Translations under genes and position numbers: made by a program
Notes under the pieces: model-generated
Told to the model about the DNA's origin: nothing
The model's database searches: none
The model's input: the letters and a program-made list of their open reading frames with translations, nothing else
From: Planctomycetota bacterium
GTDB taxonomy: Bacteria; Planctomycetota; Planctomycetia; Pirellulales; Pirellulaceae
NCBI GenBank assembly: GCA_029259935.1
Contig: JAJDEH010000057.1
Span: forward strand, 1 to 64,000
Direction: 5' to 3'
Length of the DNA stretch: 64,000 bases
Shown: positions 1-7,614 of the stretch, piece by piece
Layout: each line of letters opens with the position of its first letter
Position numbering within the stretch: the stretch's first letter is position 1

Positions 1-1659
1 ATCCAGGGCATCCCCCGCGGGAGTCGATCCACCGAGATCGTCCAGCGCCGCTCCCGTATCCATACTCAATTCACTGAGATCTTCCTGCAATACCAGGTCC
101 GATCCCTCCTCGTCCGCGAACAGAGCTAAATCGTCGCCCGACCCAACGTCGAGGGCCAAATCATCGTCCAAAGCCGCTGCGTCGCCTTGGCCGCCCACTG
201 GTTCCAGGTCGAAGTCGTCCAGTGCGGACTCCGAATCCACGGAACCCGCGCCGCCATCGGAATCAAGGACACTGCCACCGTCGAGATCGTCCGACAAACC
301 AGCCCCTTCCAATTCTTCCAGTTCGACCTCTTCATCGTCGCCGAGCATCATTTCGCTATCCAGGGCCAACTCAAGATCATCATCACTGACCGACGGCGCG
401 TCGCTGCCATCCGCCAGCAGCTTGCCAGTATCGGATCCGCTGGTGCCTTCCGATTCTTCGCCCGCCAAGACGTTGGAATCCCCGCCTAGTCCTTCGACCG
501 CCGGGACAAGGTCGGCGCCGCTTTCCGCCGACAGTTCAAGATCACTTCCGAAGTCAAGCGTTTCGGGACTCGACTCTTCCGCTTTCGCAGCCTCTTCACT
601 GATCGTTCCTGATGGCTCGGAAAGCTCCAAGGAACTCGATAGGTCTAGTTCTAAATCGTCGCCAGCCACCTCTTCTTCTAAATCGCCAAGATCCAACGCG
701 CTTTCCACTTGCAACTCGTCGACAGGGCTATCCGCCGACTCGGCAATTTCTTCCGGCTCGGATAACTCCAACCCGTCAAGGTCAACCGCCTCGAGTTCCT
801 CGGTGCCGGCGTCGACAGGTTCCGCGTCCGGCGTATTCGTGTCGATCACGCTGGAACCGCCCGCGACTAGATTGATTTCACCGGGAGCCTTCGCGGAGTC
901 GAGTTCCACTTTGCTGCTGGAACCGATGTCGTCCGCCAGTTCCATATCGCTGTCGGCTTCGAGGCTTTGTCGTTTTCCAATAATGGTGCTGGACGTGGTT
1001 TCGCCCGAATGGCCCAGTGCTTCTTCACTAACCAAGATCGATTCGACTTCGTCGCCCGCGCCGTCATCACCGACGTCCAGATCTTCAATGTCGACCAACA
1101 AGTCATCGATGTCATCGCCTTGATCGGGCGGGATCGTGGCGGCAGGTTCTTCCGATGGAGTCGCCGCGACTTCGTCGTCGGCCAACTCGATCATGTCTTC
1201 AATGCTGGAATCAGGCAAATCCAGCGAGAGTTCGGGCGTCTCTTCTCCTTCTTCGTCGAGGTCGATCACCGAGCCGATGTCGGAACCGAGGTCAACGACG
1301 TCGTCGTCGTCGTCCACGAGTTCGATTTCTTCCGACAAATCGATCGGCTGGTCGTCACCCAAATCCACGAAACCGGCATTGGAAGAAAGACCCAGGTCGC
1401 CGTCGAGTCCAAAGCTGGAATCGCTTAGATTGATGCCACTGCCTTCGATGGCCAAGTCGAGATCGCTGAGCGAGTCGTTTTCGGGAATCTGAATCCCGCG
1501 TTCTTCGGCGATCCGCTTAATCTCGTCTCGCTTAAACTTCCAGCTTGCTCCGTCGCGATACCCGTGGATTTCGCCACGAGTTCGCAACTCGAGAAGTTCG
1601 TCCTCGGTGGTATTTAGCAATTGGGCAGCTTTATCCAACGCGATAAGATTGTCGGCCAT
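1..1659 (-). CDS. HTH (excisionase/MerR-like) protein with long acidic low-complexity tail, partial
   Basis: The frame is open from the ATG at 1657-1659 to the window edge, so 553 residues are visible and the C-terminus is missing. Residues about 3-50 look like an excisionase/MerR-type helix-turn-helix: LIALDKAAQLLN, then GEIHGYRDGASWKFKRDEI. This is the usual 'pick a DNA-binding helix, then a W-K-F-K strand' pattern. Everything after residue about 60 is Asp/Glu/Ser/Leu/Gly-rich with loosely repeated DLDL, LELS and SDLDL-like units and almost no Lys or Arg. It is predicted to be disordered and highly acidic. I know this architecture from planctomycete genomes but no function has been assigned to it. 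DNA binding is inferred from the N-terminus only; the tail could bind basic partners or act as a spacer before a C-terminal domain outside the window. Confidence 0.8.
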   Translation of the reverse strand, partial: MADNLIALDKAAQLLNTTEDELLELRTRGEIHGYRDGASWKFKRDEIKRIAEERGIQIPENDSLSDLDLAIEGSGINLSDSSFGLDGDLGLSSNAGFVDLGDDQPIDLSEEIELVDDDDDVVDLGSDIGSVIDLDEEGEETPELSLDLPDSSIEDMIELADDEVAATPSEEPAATIPPDQGDDIDDLLVDIEDLDVGDDGAGDEVESILVSEEALGHSGETTSSTIIGKRQSLEADSDMELADDIGSSSKVELDSAKAPGEINLVAGGSSVIDTNTPDAEPVDAGTEELEAVDLDGLELSEPEEIAESADSPVDELQVESALDLGDLEEEVAGDDLELDLSSSLELSEPSGTISEEAAKAEESSPETLDFGSDLELSAESGADLVPAVEGLGGDSNVLAGEESEGTSGSDTGKLLADGSDAPSVSDDDLELALDSEMMLGDDEEVELEELEGAGLSDDLDGGSVLDSDGGAGSVDSESALDDFDLEPVGGQGDAAALDDDLALDVGSGDDLALFADEEGSDLVLQEDLSELSMDTGAALDDLGGSTPAGDALD

Positions 1660-1733
1660 CAAGGGTGCTCCGAGTTTGCACCAGGAGGACGCGCCGCAAG
1701 CTTATCAGGTTGGTACCGCCATGATGACGAGTA

Positions 1734-2087
1734 CTAACGCTGCTGAAGCAGCGAGCGAATCTCTCGAGGTGAGGGGCTTACGCCATTAAAATCTTCCATT
1801 TGCAGGTCCCAGTCGAACTTCCGAACACCTTTGAGCGTGATCTCGCCGGTCTGGCGATTAATGTGATACACGCTCATCACTCGGCCCCGAGGATCGATCA
1901 AGGTGACTTGTTGATTGAGCTTGTCGGCATCGGACGACAAGGCGATCAATTGATCCGAAGGGTTCAGTCCCCCGCCGTCGTAACGGGCGGGTTGCTGATC
2001 GAGTGGTTGGGTGTGCCCGGTGCGGACACTGAAGACTGCAATAACAATACAAGTGAAAACAACGACTAAGGTCAACGCGACTCGCAT
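1734..2087 (-). CDS. Small membrane-anchored or secreted hypothetical protein
   Basis: 117 residues. I chose the ATG at 2087 over an upstream in-frame start at 2216 because it has a strong Shine-Dalgarno (AAGGAAGG) and begins with a hydrophobic segment (MRVALTLVVVFTCIVIAVFS). That segment is either an uncleaved anchor or a signal peptide. The rest is soluble, and its C-terminal half contains VTLIDPRGRVMSVYHI and a short basic end. No family is recognised. It probably faces the periplasm or paryphoplasm as a monotopic membrane protein. A promoter-like pair lies just upstream at 2141-2168. Confidence 0.7.
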   Translation of the reverse strand: MRVALTLVVVFTCIVIAVFSVRTGHTQPLDQQPARYDGGGLNPSDQLIALSSDADKLNQQVTLIDPRGRVMSVYHINRQTGEITLKGVRKFDWDLQMEDFNGVSPSPREIRSLLQQR

Positions 2088-2140
2088 AGCAAACACCTTC
2101 CTTGGCACGAGATGAGGGAAACGAGTACTCCTCAAATTCC

Positions 2141-2168
2141 ATTCTAGAAGCACCGAATCCCGTTGCAA
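2141..2168 (-). promoter_or_regulatory. Sigma70-like promoter candidate for the small membrane protein
   Basis: Read on the minus strand: TTGCAA (2163-2168), a 16-base spacer, then TAGAAT (2141-2146). The -10 box matches 5 of 6 consensus positions and the -35 box 4 of 6. The start codon at 2087 would leave a leader of about 45 nt. Found by eye only. Confidence 0.35.
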
Positions 2169-2638
2169 CACTTTTGATTCGGGGAATCCGGCGTTGATTA
2201 TTGCCGGCTCCCGCATAATTGGACCTGCTCGCCTAATCGTCTCCTATCGAAATCGGCATTCAAGGCGACAAGCCATTATTTACCAGCAACTTACGGAGAT
2301 ACCAACCGCCACGCCCAACCTACCGGGCGACCGCCGGCTCGATCCGCGCGGCGAGTGTACCAGGGGCCGGAATTACGGAACAAGGCCCATTTTGCACCCC
2401 CGAGCCGATTGCTGATCGCCCTGGCAGACGGATTCATTGCCCTGGATCGGACTCACCAGCAATTCGCGTCGCCACTGGATGCGGCCTATTCTGTCGCCAA
2501 GATATGGCAATCCAGCGCTCCGCCATGAGGCAACCACGCAATCCACCTAGAGTCGCTATTTGCCGCCATCGGTGAAAAAATCGCGCGGCCCGTACACCAA
2601 TTTCGAACTGGCACTCTTGGGAACGAATCCCTTTCCGC
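2169..2638. other. Intergenic region without recognisable gene
   Basis: About 470 bases between two minus-strand genes. Short plus-strand ORFs exist here but have no Shine-Dalgarno and no recognisable composition. I saw no hairpin terminator or repeat. Confidence 0.4.
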
Positions 2639-3175
2639 CTATTCCAGCGCGGCTTCGACCGCCTTTACGACGCCAACCATCATCTGCGCGAGCAATTCAG
2701 TGCGACCGGGCGAGAGCGTGCCGGCGTTATGTTGCGACAGCATCACTTTGGCAAGGCCGGGAAGAGGAGTTTGCAACTGCTGCAGTATCTGTTCGGCATC
2801 GGCAATTCGTTTGTCGGTGCCTTGAGCGGGAGTGCCGGACCGCAGGCTCTTTTCGACTTCCGTCGGCAGATTCAAGAATTCAGGATAGTGCTTGCGGATC
2901 TTTTCTATTTCCGTGTCGAGGGTCCCTTGAATTTGCCCCTTCAGTTCTTTGGGATCAGCATCCGGTTGCTGAGCCAGCAGCATCTCAACGCTGGCATCGA
3001 TCATTTCTTGCCTGAGCAAAACGCTCTCCTTCGGCTCATCGTTTGTCGACTCAGACTTCCGCATGGCCGGTGTTGTACCGCTTGTTGGGTTGCCTGATAT
3101 CTCTTCATCGGCACCGCACCCCGCGACGCCTAGAAGCAGGGGAATGGCGAATAACGGCTTGTGACACTTGAACAT
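2639..3175 (-). CDS. Lipoprotein, function unknown
   Basis: 178 residues with a clear lipoprotein signal: a basic N-terminus, a hydrophobic core (FAIPLLLGVAG) and a lipobox LGVAGC ending at Cys20. After a Ser/Thr/Pro-rich linker (to about residue 45) the protein is mostly charged helix (RQEMIDASVEMLLAQQ and further). Predicted to be lipidated and exported. No catalytic motif or known family is recognised. It is divergent from the HzsA-related gene that starts at 3357, and the 180-base gap probably holds both promoters. Confidence 0.75.
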   Translation of the reverse strand: MFKCHKPLFAIPLLLGVAGCGADEEISGNPTSGTTPAMRKSESTNDEPKESVLLRQEMIDASVEMLLAQQPDADPKELKGQIQGTLDTEIEKIRKHYPEFLNLPTEVEKSLRSGTPAQGTDKRIADAEQILQQLQTPLPGLAKVMLSQHNAGTLSPGRTELLAQMMVGVVKAVEAALE

Positions 3176-3356
3176 GTGGGAAAGTCTTTCGATTGGGCAA
3201 CCAGAATATTAGCCGACGAGGGAGAGTTCTATTTATGGACCCCTATTCGCCGTGTTCCGGAGAATCTGGCGTTCGAAACTCGGCATCGAGTGTCTCTGGC
3301 ACGAACTCGTGATAGAATCGGCCCACATCCAGAACAGCGATTATCAGGAGACCAGC

Positions 3357-6290
3357 ATGACAACCTGTCCGCGCGCCGTCAGCATTGTACTTTTGATCGG
3401 ATCCTGTTTCGTCCCCATGGGACTTTCGGCACCTACTTACGCGGCCGAATCCAAACACGAATACGATATCGTTTATGTTCGTGCCCCGAGATATGGGGAC
3501 GAACAGAACACGCGCTGGCCGGAAATCAAGGACCCGATTCAGATGGAACCGGGCGCGGATTTGATGCTGTTGCACCCCGATGGGTCGGAAGAGGTCCTTG
3601 TAACGGGCGGCGTTGGCGCGGTCGTCGATCCCTACCCGTCGTTCGACGGCCAGTGGGTTTACTATTCCTACTTTCACGACTTGCGGCCCGCCGCGCTCAA
3701 CCGGCAACGTCGCAACGCCAGCAAGGCGGGCGCGGATATCTATAAGATTCACGTGGCGACGCGAGAAATCGTCCGGCTGACGCAGCAGGAATTTACTCCG
3801 AATACGGGCGTTACCAAGTGGTCGAAGAATCCCGTGGAGCCGTCCAGCCGCGAGGAAACTTATCTCGGCTATGGCGTTTTCAATTTGGGTCCGTGCCCGC
3901 TGCCCGACGGCAAGGTCATTTTCACCTCTAGCCGGAACGGTTTTCTTCCCAACAAGGGATACACTTTTCCGAATCTGCAGTTGTTCGTCATGGACGACAA
4001 TGGCAAGAACGTGGAACTCGTGGGCCATCTCAATCTGGGCAGCGCGCTGCATCCGACCGTGATGTCCGACGGGCGCGTGATGTTTTCGAGTTATGAATCG
4101 CAAGGGCTGCGCGACCAGCGGCTGTGGGGATTGTGGGCAATTCGACCCGACGGAACCGCTTGGGAACCGCTCGTGAGCGCCTTCGCCCCCGCGACAGCCT
4201 TTCATTTTCAAACACAACTCTCGCGGGGCGAAGTCGTCGTTGAACATTATTACAACCAAAACAACAACGGCTTTGGCAGTTTCTGGTCGTTGCCGCCCAA
4301 GCCGCCGGCGGGCGTCGCGCCGTTTGGCGATCCCAATCCGCGGCACGAATCGAATCCTCGCTTTCGTCAAGGGAGACATGGAAACGGCAAGCCCCGTTTG
4401 ACGTCCGTGGGCTTCTCACCCAAGGGACTGGATGGGCTGACCGCTTTCGCGTTCGGAATCGATCAAGCCTCCGACCGGCAAGACGATGGCCAATGGAGCG
4501 GCAAGGTAACACATCCCAGCGCCGCGCCTGACAATGATTTGCTGCTGGTCTGGACCTCCGGTCCCGCCAACGATTTGACACGGCCCGTGCGAACGCCGCG
4601 TTACGACGGCGGCATTTACCGCATCCCCGGCGGCAAGAAGGTCGAAAGCCATGAAGAGCTTGTACTGATCAAGAACGACCCGAAATACAACGAGATGCAA
4701 CCGCGACCGCTGGTGGCTTACCGGGAAATCTATGGCGTGCCAAAACCACCCGCCTTGGCCTGGCTACCTAACGACGGTTCGGCACACAAGGAGTTGTCCG
4801 CCGGTACGCCGTTCGGATTGGTCGGCACATCAAGTTTCTTCAAACGTAACACGTCGCCGGGCCATGGCGCGCGGACATTCGACGGCCTTGATCCTTTCAA
4901 TACTTCGCAGAACGGCGCAAGTTCGAATTGGACCACGCAGGGAGCCGACGCGGGCACGTACAGCAACGACGATATTTACGCGGTGCGCATCCTGTCGATG
5001 GAGCCAACTTCGCACTTCAGTTACGGCCCCGCCAATGGCCGTTCGTTCATGAATCATGCCAATGAACGGCTGCGCATCCTCGGCGAGATTCCGTTGCGCA
5101 AGCAGGATGCCGGCGGCAAGGAAATCCTCGACCCGGAAGGCAACCCGGATACAAGTTTCTTGGCCAAGATACCAGCCGATGTACCGTTTACATTTCAGAC
5201 GCTGGATCGCGACGGACTTGTCCTGAACATGTCGCAAACTTGGCATCAGGTTCGTCCCGGCGAAGTCCGCTACAACTGTGGCGGCTGTCATGCGCATGCG
5301 CAGAAAGGGTTGGATTTCAATCTTACGGCGGCCGCTGGCGACGATTACCGAATTGTGGATCTGACCGAGCGGGCCGCGTTGCTTCTTCGCGGCAAGAAAG
5401 ACAAACTCGTGGCCCACAAGCAAGATGCCGGTGCGGTGGATGTTGAATATTACCGCGACATCAAGCCGATTTTTCAGCGTTCCTGTGTGAAGTGCCATAC
5501 TAGCGGCAAGAGCAAGCCCGCCGCCGAACTGGTGCTCGACGACGAAGAGATCGTCGGCGGTTACGAAAACACCTACCATCGCTTGGCGAATGACTCGCGA
5601 GCGAAATATGGTCGCAAGCCAGTGATCCGCAACCAAACCTGGCGGCAATCGAACGCTTCCCGCTACATTCGCAAGTTCCAATCGCGCCGCAGTTTGCTGA
5701 CGTGGAAAGTTTTCGGTCGTCGGCTGGACGGTTGGACGAACGACGACCATCCGACCGAGCGAATTCCGGGCGACGCCGATTCGCTGCCCGAAGGTGCCAA
5801 TCCCAACGAAGCCGACATCGACTTCGTGGGCACGATCATGCCGCCGCCTGACTCGGGCGTACCGCCGCTGACCGATAAGGAAAAGCTGACGATCGCCCGC
5901 TGGATCGATCTCGGCTGCCCCATCAGCCGCGACGAACAGGGAGGCTGGTTCCTGGATGAACTGCGGCCCACGTTAACTCTGTCTTCACCGCGAGCGGGCG
6001 TGAACGATCGCCTAGATCGAATCACGATCGGCATGCATGACTACTACAGCGGCCTGAATGAGGCCAGCCTGAAAATTGTCGCCGACTTCGCCGTGAATGA
6101 CATTGCCGCGGGCGAGGATCTTGCCAGCCATTTTAAGAACACGCATCCCGGCGTGTGGGAGTGGAAGCTCGCATCGCCGCTGAACCAGCTTTCACACGGC
6201 ACGATTACGGTCTCCGTGAAAGACATTCAAGGGAACGTTACGCATATCGAGCGCTCATTTTCGATCGGCCGACTAACCGCCAAACGCTAG
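3357..6290 (+). CDS. HzsA-related exported dihaem cytochrome c / beta-propeller protein
   Basis: 977 residues. I chose the ATG at 3357 because AGGAG lies 7 bases upstream and the protein then begins with a signal peptide ending near YAAES. The first half has repeated propeller-type strands (PD40/WD40-like, for example GADLMLLHPDGSEE, LQLFVMDDNGKNV and LWAIRPDGT). Two c-type haem motifs follow: CGGCH at residues 641-645 and CVKCH at 710-714. The C-terminus is an Ig-like beta segment. Propeller plus two C-terminal haems resembles the hydrazine synthase alpha-subunit relatives that are widespread in planctomycetes. True hydrazine synthase activity is not implied: no beta or gamma subunit or anammox genes lie nearby. 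It is likely a periplasmic redox protein. The stop codon abuts the MITE-like repeat. Confidence 0.75.
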   Translation: MTTCPRAVSIVLLIGSCFVPMGLSAPTYAAESKHEYDIVYVRAPRYGDEQNTRWPEIKDPIQMEPGADLMLLHPDGSEEVLVTGGVGAVVDPYPSFDGQWVYYSYFHDLRPAALNRQRRNASKAGADIYKIHVATREIVRLTQQEFTPNTGVTKWSKNPVEPSSREETYLGYGVFNLGPCPLPDGKVIFTSSRNGFLPNKGYTFPNLQLFVMDDNGKNVELVGHLNLGSALHPTVMSDGRVMFSSYESQGLRDQRLWGLWAIRPDGTAWEPLVSAFAPATAFHFQTQLSRGEVVVEHYYNQNNNGFGSFWSLPPKPPAGVAPFGDPNPRHESNPRFRQGRHGNGKPRLTSVGFSPKGLDGLTAFAFGIDQASDRQDDGQWSGKVTHPSAAPDNDLLLVWTSGPANDLTRPVRTPRYDGGIYRIPGGKKVESHEELVLIKNDPKYNEMQPRPLVAYREIYGVPKPPALAWLPNDGSAHKELSAGTPFGLVGTSSFFKRNTSPGHGARTFDGLDPFNTSQNGASSNWTTQGADAGTYSNDDIYAVRILSMEPTSHFSYGPANGRSFMNHANERLRILGEIPLRKQDAGGKEILDPEGNPDTSFLAKIPADVPFTFQTLDRDGLVLNMSQTWHQVRPGEVRYNCGGCHAHAQKGLDFNLTAAAGDDYRIVDLTERAALLLRGKKDKLVAHKQDAGAVDVEYYRDIKPIFQRSCVKCHTSGKSKPAAELVLDDEEIVGGYENTYHRLANDSRAKYGRKPVIRNQTWRQSNASRYIRKFQSRRSLLTWKVFGRRLDGWTNDDHPTERIPGDADSLPEGANPNEADIDFVGTIMPPPDSGVPPLTDKEKLTIARWIDLGCPISRDEQGGWFLDELRPTLTLSSPRAGVNDRLDRITIGMHDYYSGLNEASLKIVADFAVNDIAAGEDLASHFKNTHPGVWEWKLASPLNQLSHGTITVSVKDIQGNVTHIERSFSIGRLTAKR

Positions 6291-6420
6291 GCTTTGTCAC
6301 AGCTTGATGTTAGGGTGCCTCGGGCATCTTGCCCGTGCTCGTAGCGTCCACTGGCGAGACGCCAGTGGCACCCCTGACGAACTCAACTAACCCTAATTCT
6401 TAGCTGTGACAACGCACTAG
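6291..6420. repeat. MITE-like palindromic repeat, copy 1
   Basis: About 130 bases starting at the stop codon of the upstream gene. The ends form imperfect inverted repeats, with GTCACAGCT near the left end matching AGCTGTGAC near the right. Inner pairs are TTAGGGT/ACCCTAA and GGGTGCC/GGCACCC. The centre holds a perfect hairpin, CCACTGGCG-AGA-CGCCAGTGG. A second copy lies at 29437-29568 with about 13 differences over about 125 aligned bases. No ORF is inside. Confidence 0.85.
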
Positions 6421-6613
6421 GATTCGAACGCGACGCAACGACTGCAAATCGCCGACGAAGAAAATGCACCGATTTTGAGCCCCCTCGGTGCGGGACTTCC
6501 CTTCGCGTCTCTATGTTTGTCCCCTTTGCCAAGGGGGACCACAGGGGGTTCTTTTTTTACTGCTTCCTTCATCATTCCGTGTTCGATATTCGATATTTCG
6601 GCCGCGCTTTCGA
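6421..6613. other. Intergenic region with short CCCCTTTGCCAAGGGGG-type repeat
   Basis: A hairpin GTCCCC-TTTGCC-AAGGGGGAC occupies 6519-6539 and is followed by ACAGGGGGTT. The same family recurs near 26171-26212 and 63930-63975. The hairpin lies between convergent genes and could end transcription of either. No gene seen. Confidence 0.5.
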
Positions 6614-7546
6614 CTACTGCTTTGGCGAAGTGTCATGCGCGGGTTTGGGCTCGATTTTCCAGATGGATTGCCTTACACCTTCACTGGTTAAGAACAGCGA
6701 GCGGCCGTCGTGACCGTAGCAAATGGTTTCTCCCTGCCGGCGTACCGGCATCGTCAGCCGCCGGCCCGGACGTCGCAAGGCGGCCGCCAGCGATTCCTTT
6801 CCGCGACGACGAAATTCGAAGGCCTCGAAATAGGTCAGCACGATGAGGCCGCTGCCGTCGGGCGAAATGTCCATCGCCACGGCGATCGGCACCTCAATGC
6901 GGGCTACCCTTTTCGCGACGCGCACCTGCCCGTCGTCGTTGCCGAACAGTGGCAGGCGATAGACGGAACACTCCATGGCAACCTCTTTGCTCACCAGGTA
7001 GATCTCGCCGCCGCGAGGATCGAAGCCGATCGATTCACAGTCGCGCGGCCCGTCTTCGTAAGTGAACTCAATCGTTTGCTTGACTGCCAACTTGCCACCC
7101 AGCGGCTTTGCCAGACGGCTCTCGGACGGCTCTTCGACGAGGTACAACTTGACGCTCTGGCGCCGCGCCGCATTGTCCCCCACGTCGCCAATTAGCAAAT
7201 AATTGGTTTGCTGATAACGAAACGAGCACATGTCTTCCCAGTCGGTCGCGCGGGCTCCGGCGACGTCAAACGTGGCCAAAGTCTTGCCCGCTTCGTCGAA
7301 CAGAAACAAGCGTGGCCGGTCGCCCGAATCGTTGTGCGTCCAGTAAGTGCCGGGTCGCGATACACAGCGCGCCAGCCCGCTGCTTTCGTTGATCTCGTCG
7401 TCTTCCAGCAGCGCCAGGCGTTGAGGTGCCTTGTATTGTAGCGGCGGCCCGCTGTCCGTCCCCGGGTCGGCGCTGACCGGTGCCGGGTAGAAAAACAACA
7501 GCGGTGCGAGCGGAACAATGAACATCCCTGCGATACTTGTTCTCAT
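6614..7546 (-). CDS. Exported beta-propeller-like protein of unknown function
   Basis: 310 residues with an N-terminal signal peptide (cleavage likely after PAPVSA). The body alternates short strands with conserved-looking blocks: INESSGLA, TYWTHNDSGD, ATDWEDM, GDVGDNAARR, DCESIGF and ISPDGSGLIVLTY. These fit a single propeller domain that recurs in secreted bacterial proteins, sometimes described as esterase-like or phytase-like. I see no catalytic triad I would trust. The gene lies 68 bases downstream of the giant kinase gene on the same strand and may be co-transcribed with it. Confidence 0.7.
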   Translation of the reverse strand: MRTSIAGMFIVPLAPLLFFYPAPVSADPGTDSGPPLQYKAPQRLALLEDDEINESSGLARCVSRPGTYWTHNDSGDRPRLFLFDEAGKTLATFDVAGARATDWEDMCSFRYQQTNYLLIGDVGDNAARRQSVKLYLVEEPSESRLAKPLGGKLAVKQTIEFTYEDGPRDCESIGFDPRGGEIYLVSKEVAMECSVYRLPLFGNDDGQVRVAKRVARIEVPIAVAMDISPDGSGLIVLTYFEAFEFRRRGKESLAAALRRPGRRLTMPVRRQGETICYGHDGRSLFLTSEGVRQSIWKIEPKPAHDTSPKQ

Positions 7547-7614
7547 CTACTGTAACTCACTGTAGCTGTCCGCGGAAATCGTCCAGCGTAGAGCTTCCTT
7601 GGCTGGTGGTTTCA

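Noticed and set aside
3243..4379. 378-residue minus-strand ORF opposite the HzsA-related gene
   Set aside because: The opposite strand codes for a protein with a signal peptide and haem motifs; this ORF is Arg-rich shadow sequence.
6417..6440. GATTCGAAC, suggesting the T-arm of a minus-strand tRNA
   Set aside because: No acceptor stem, D-arm or anticodon arm can be folded around it.
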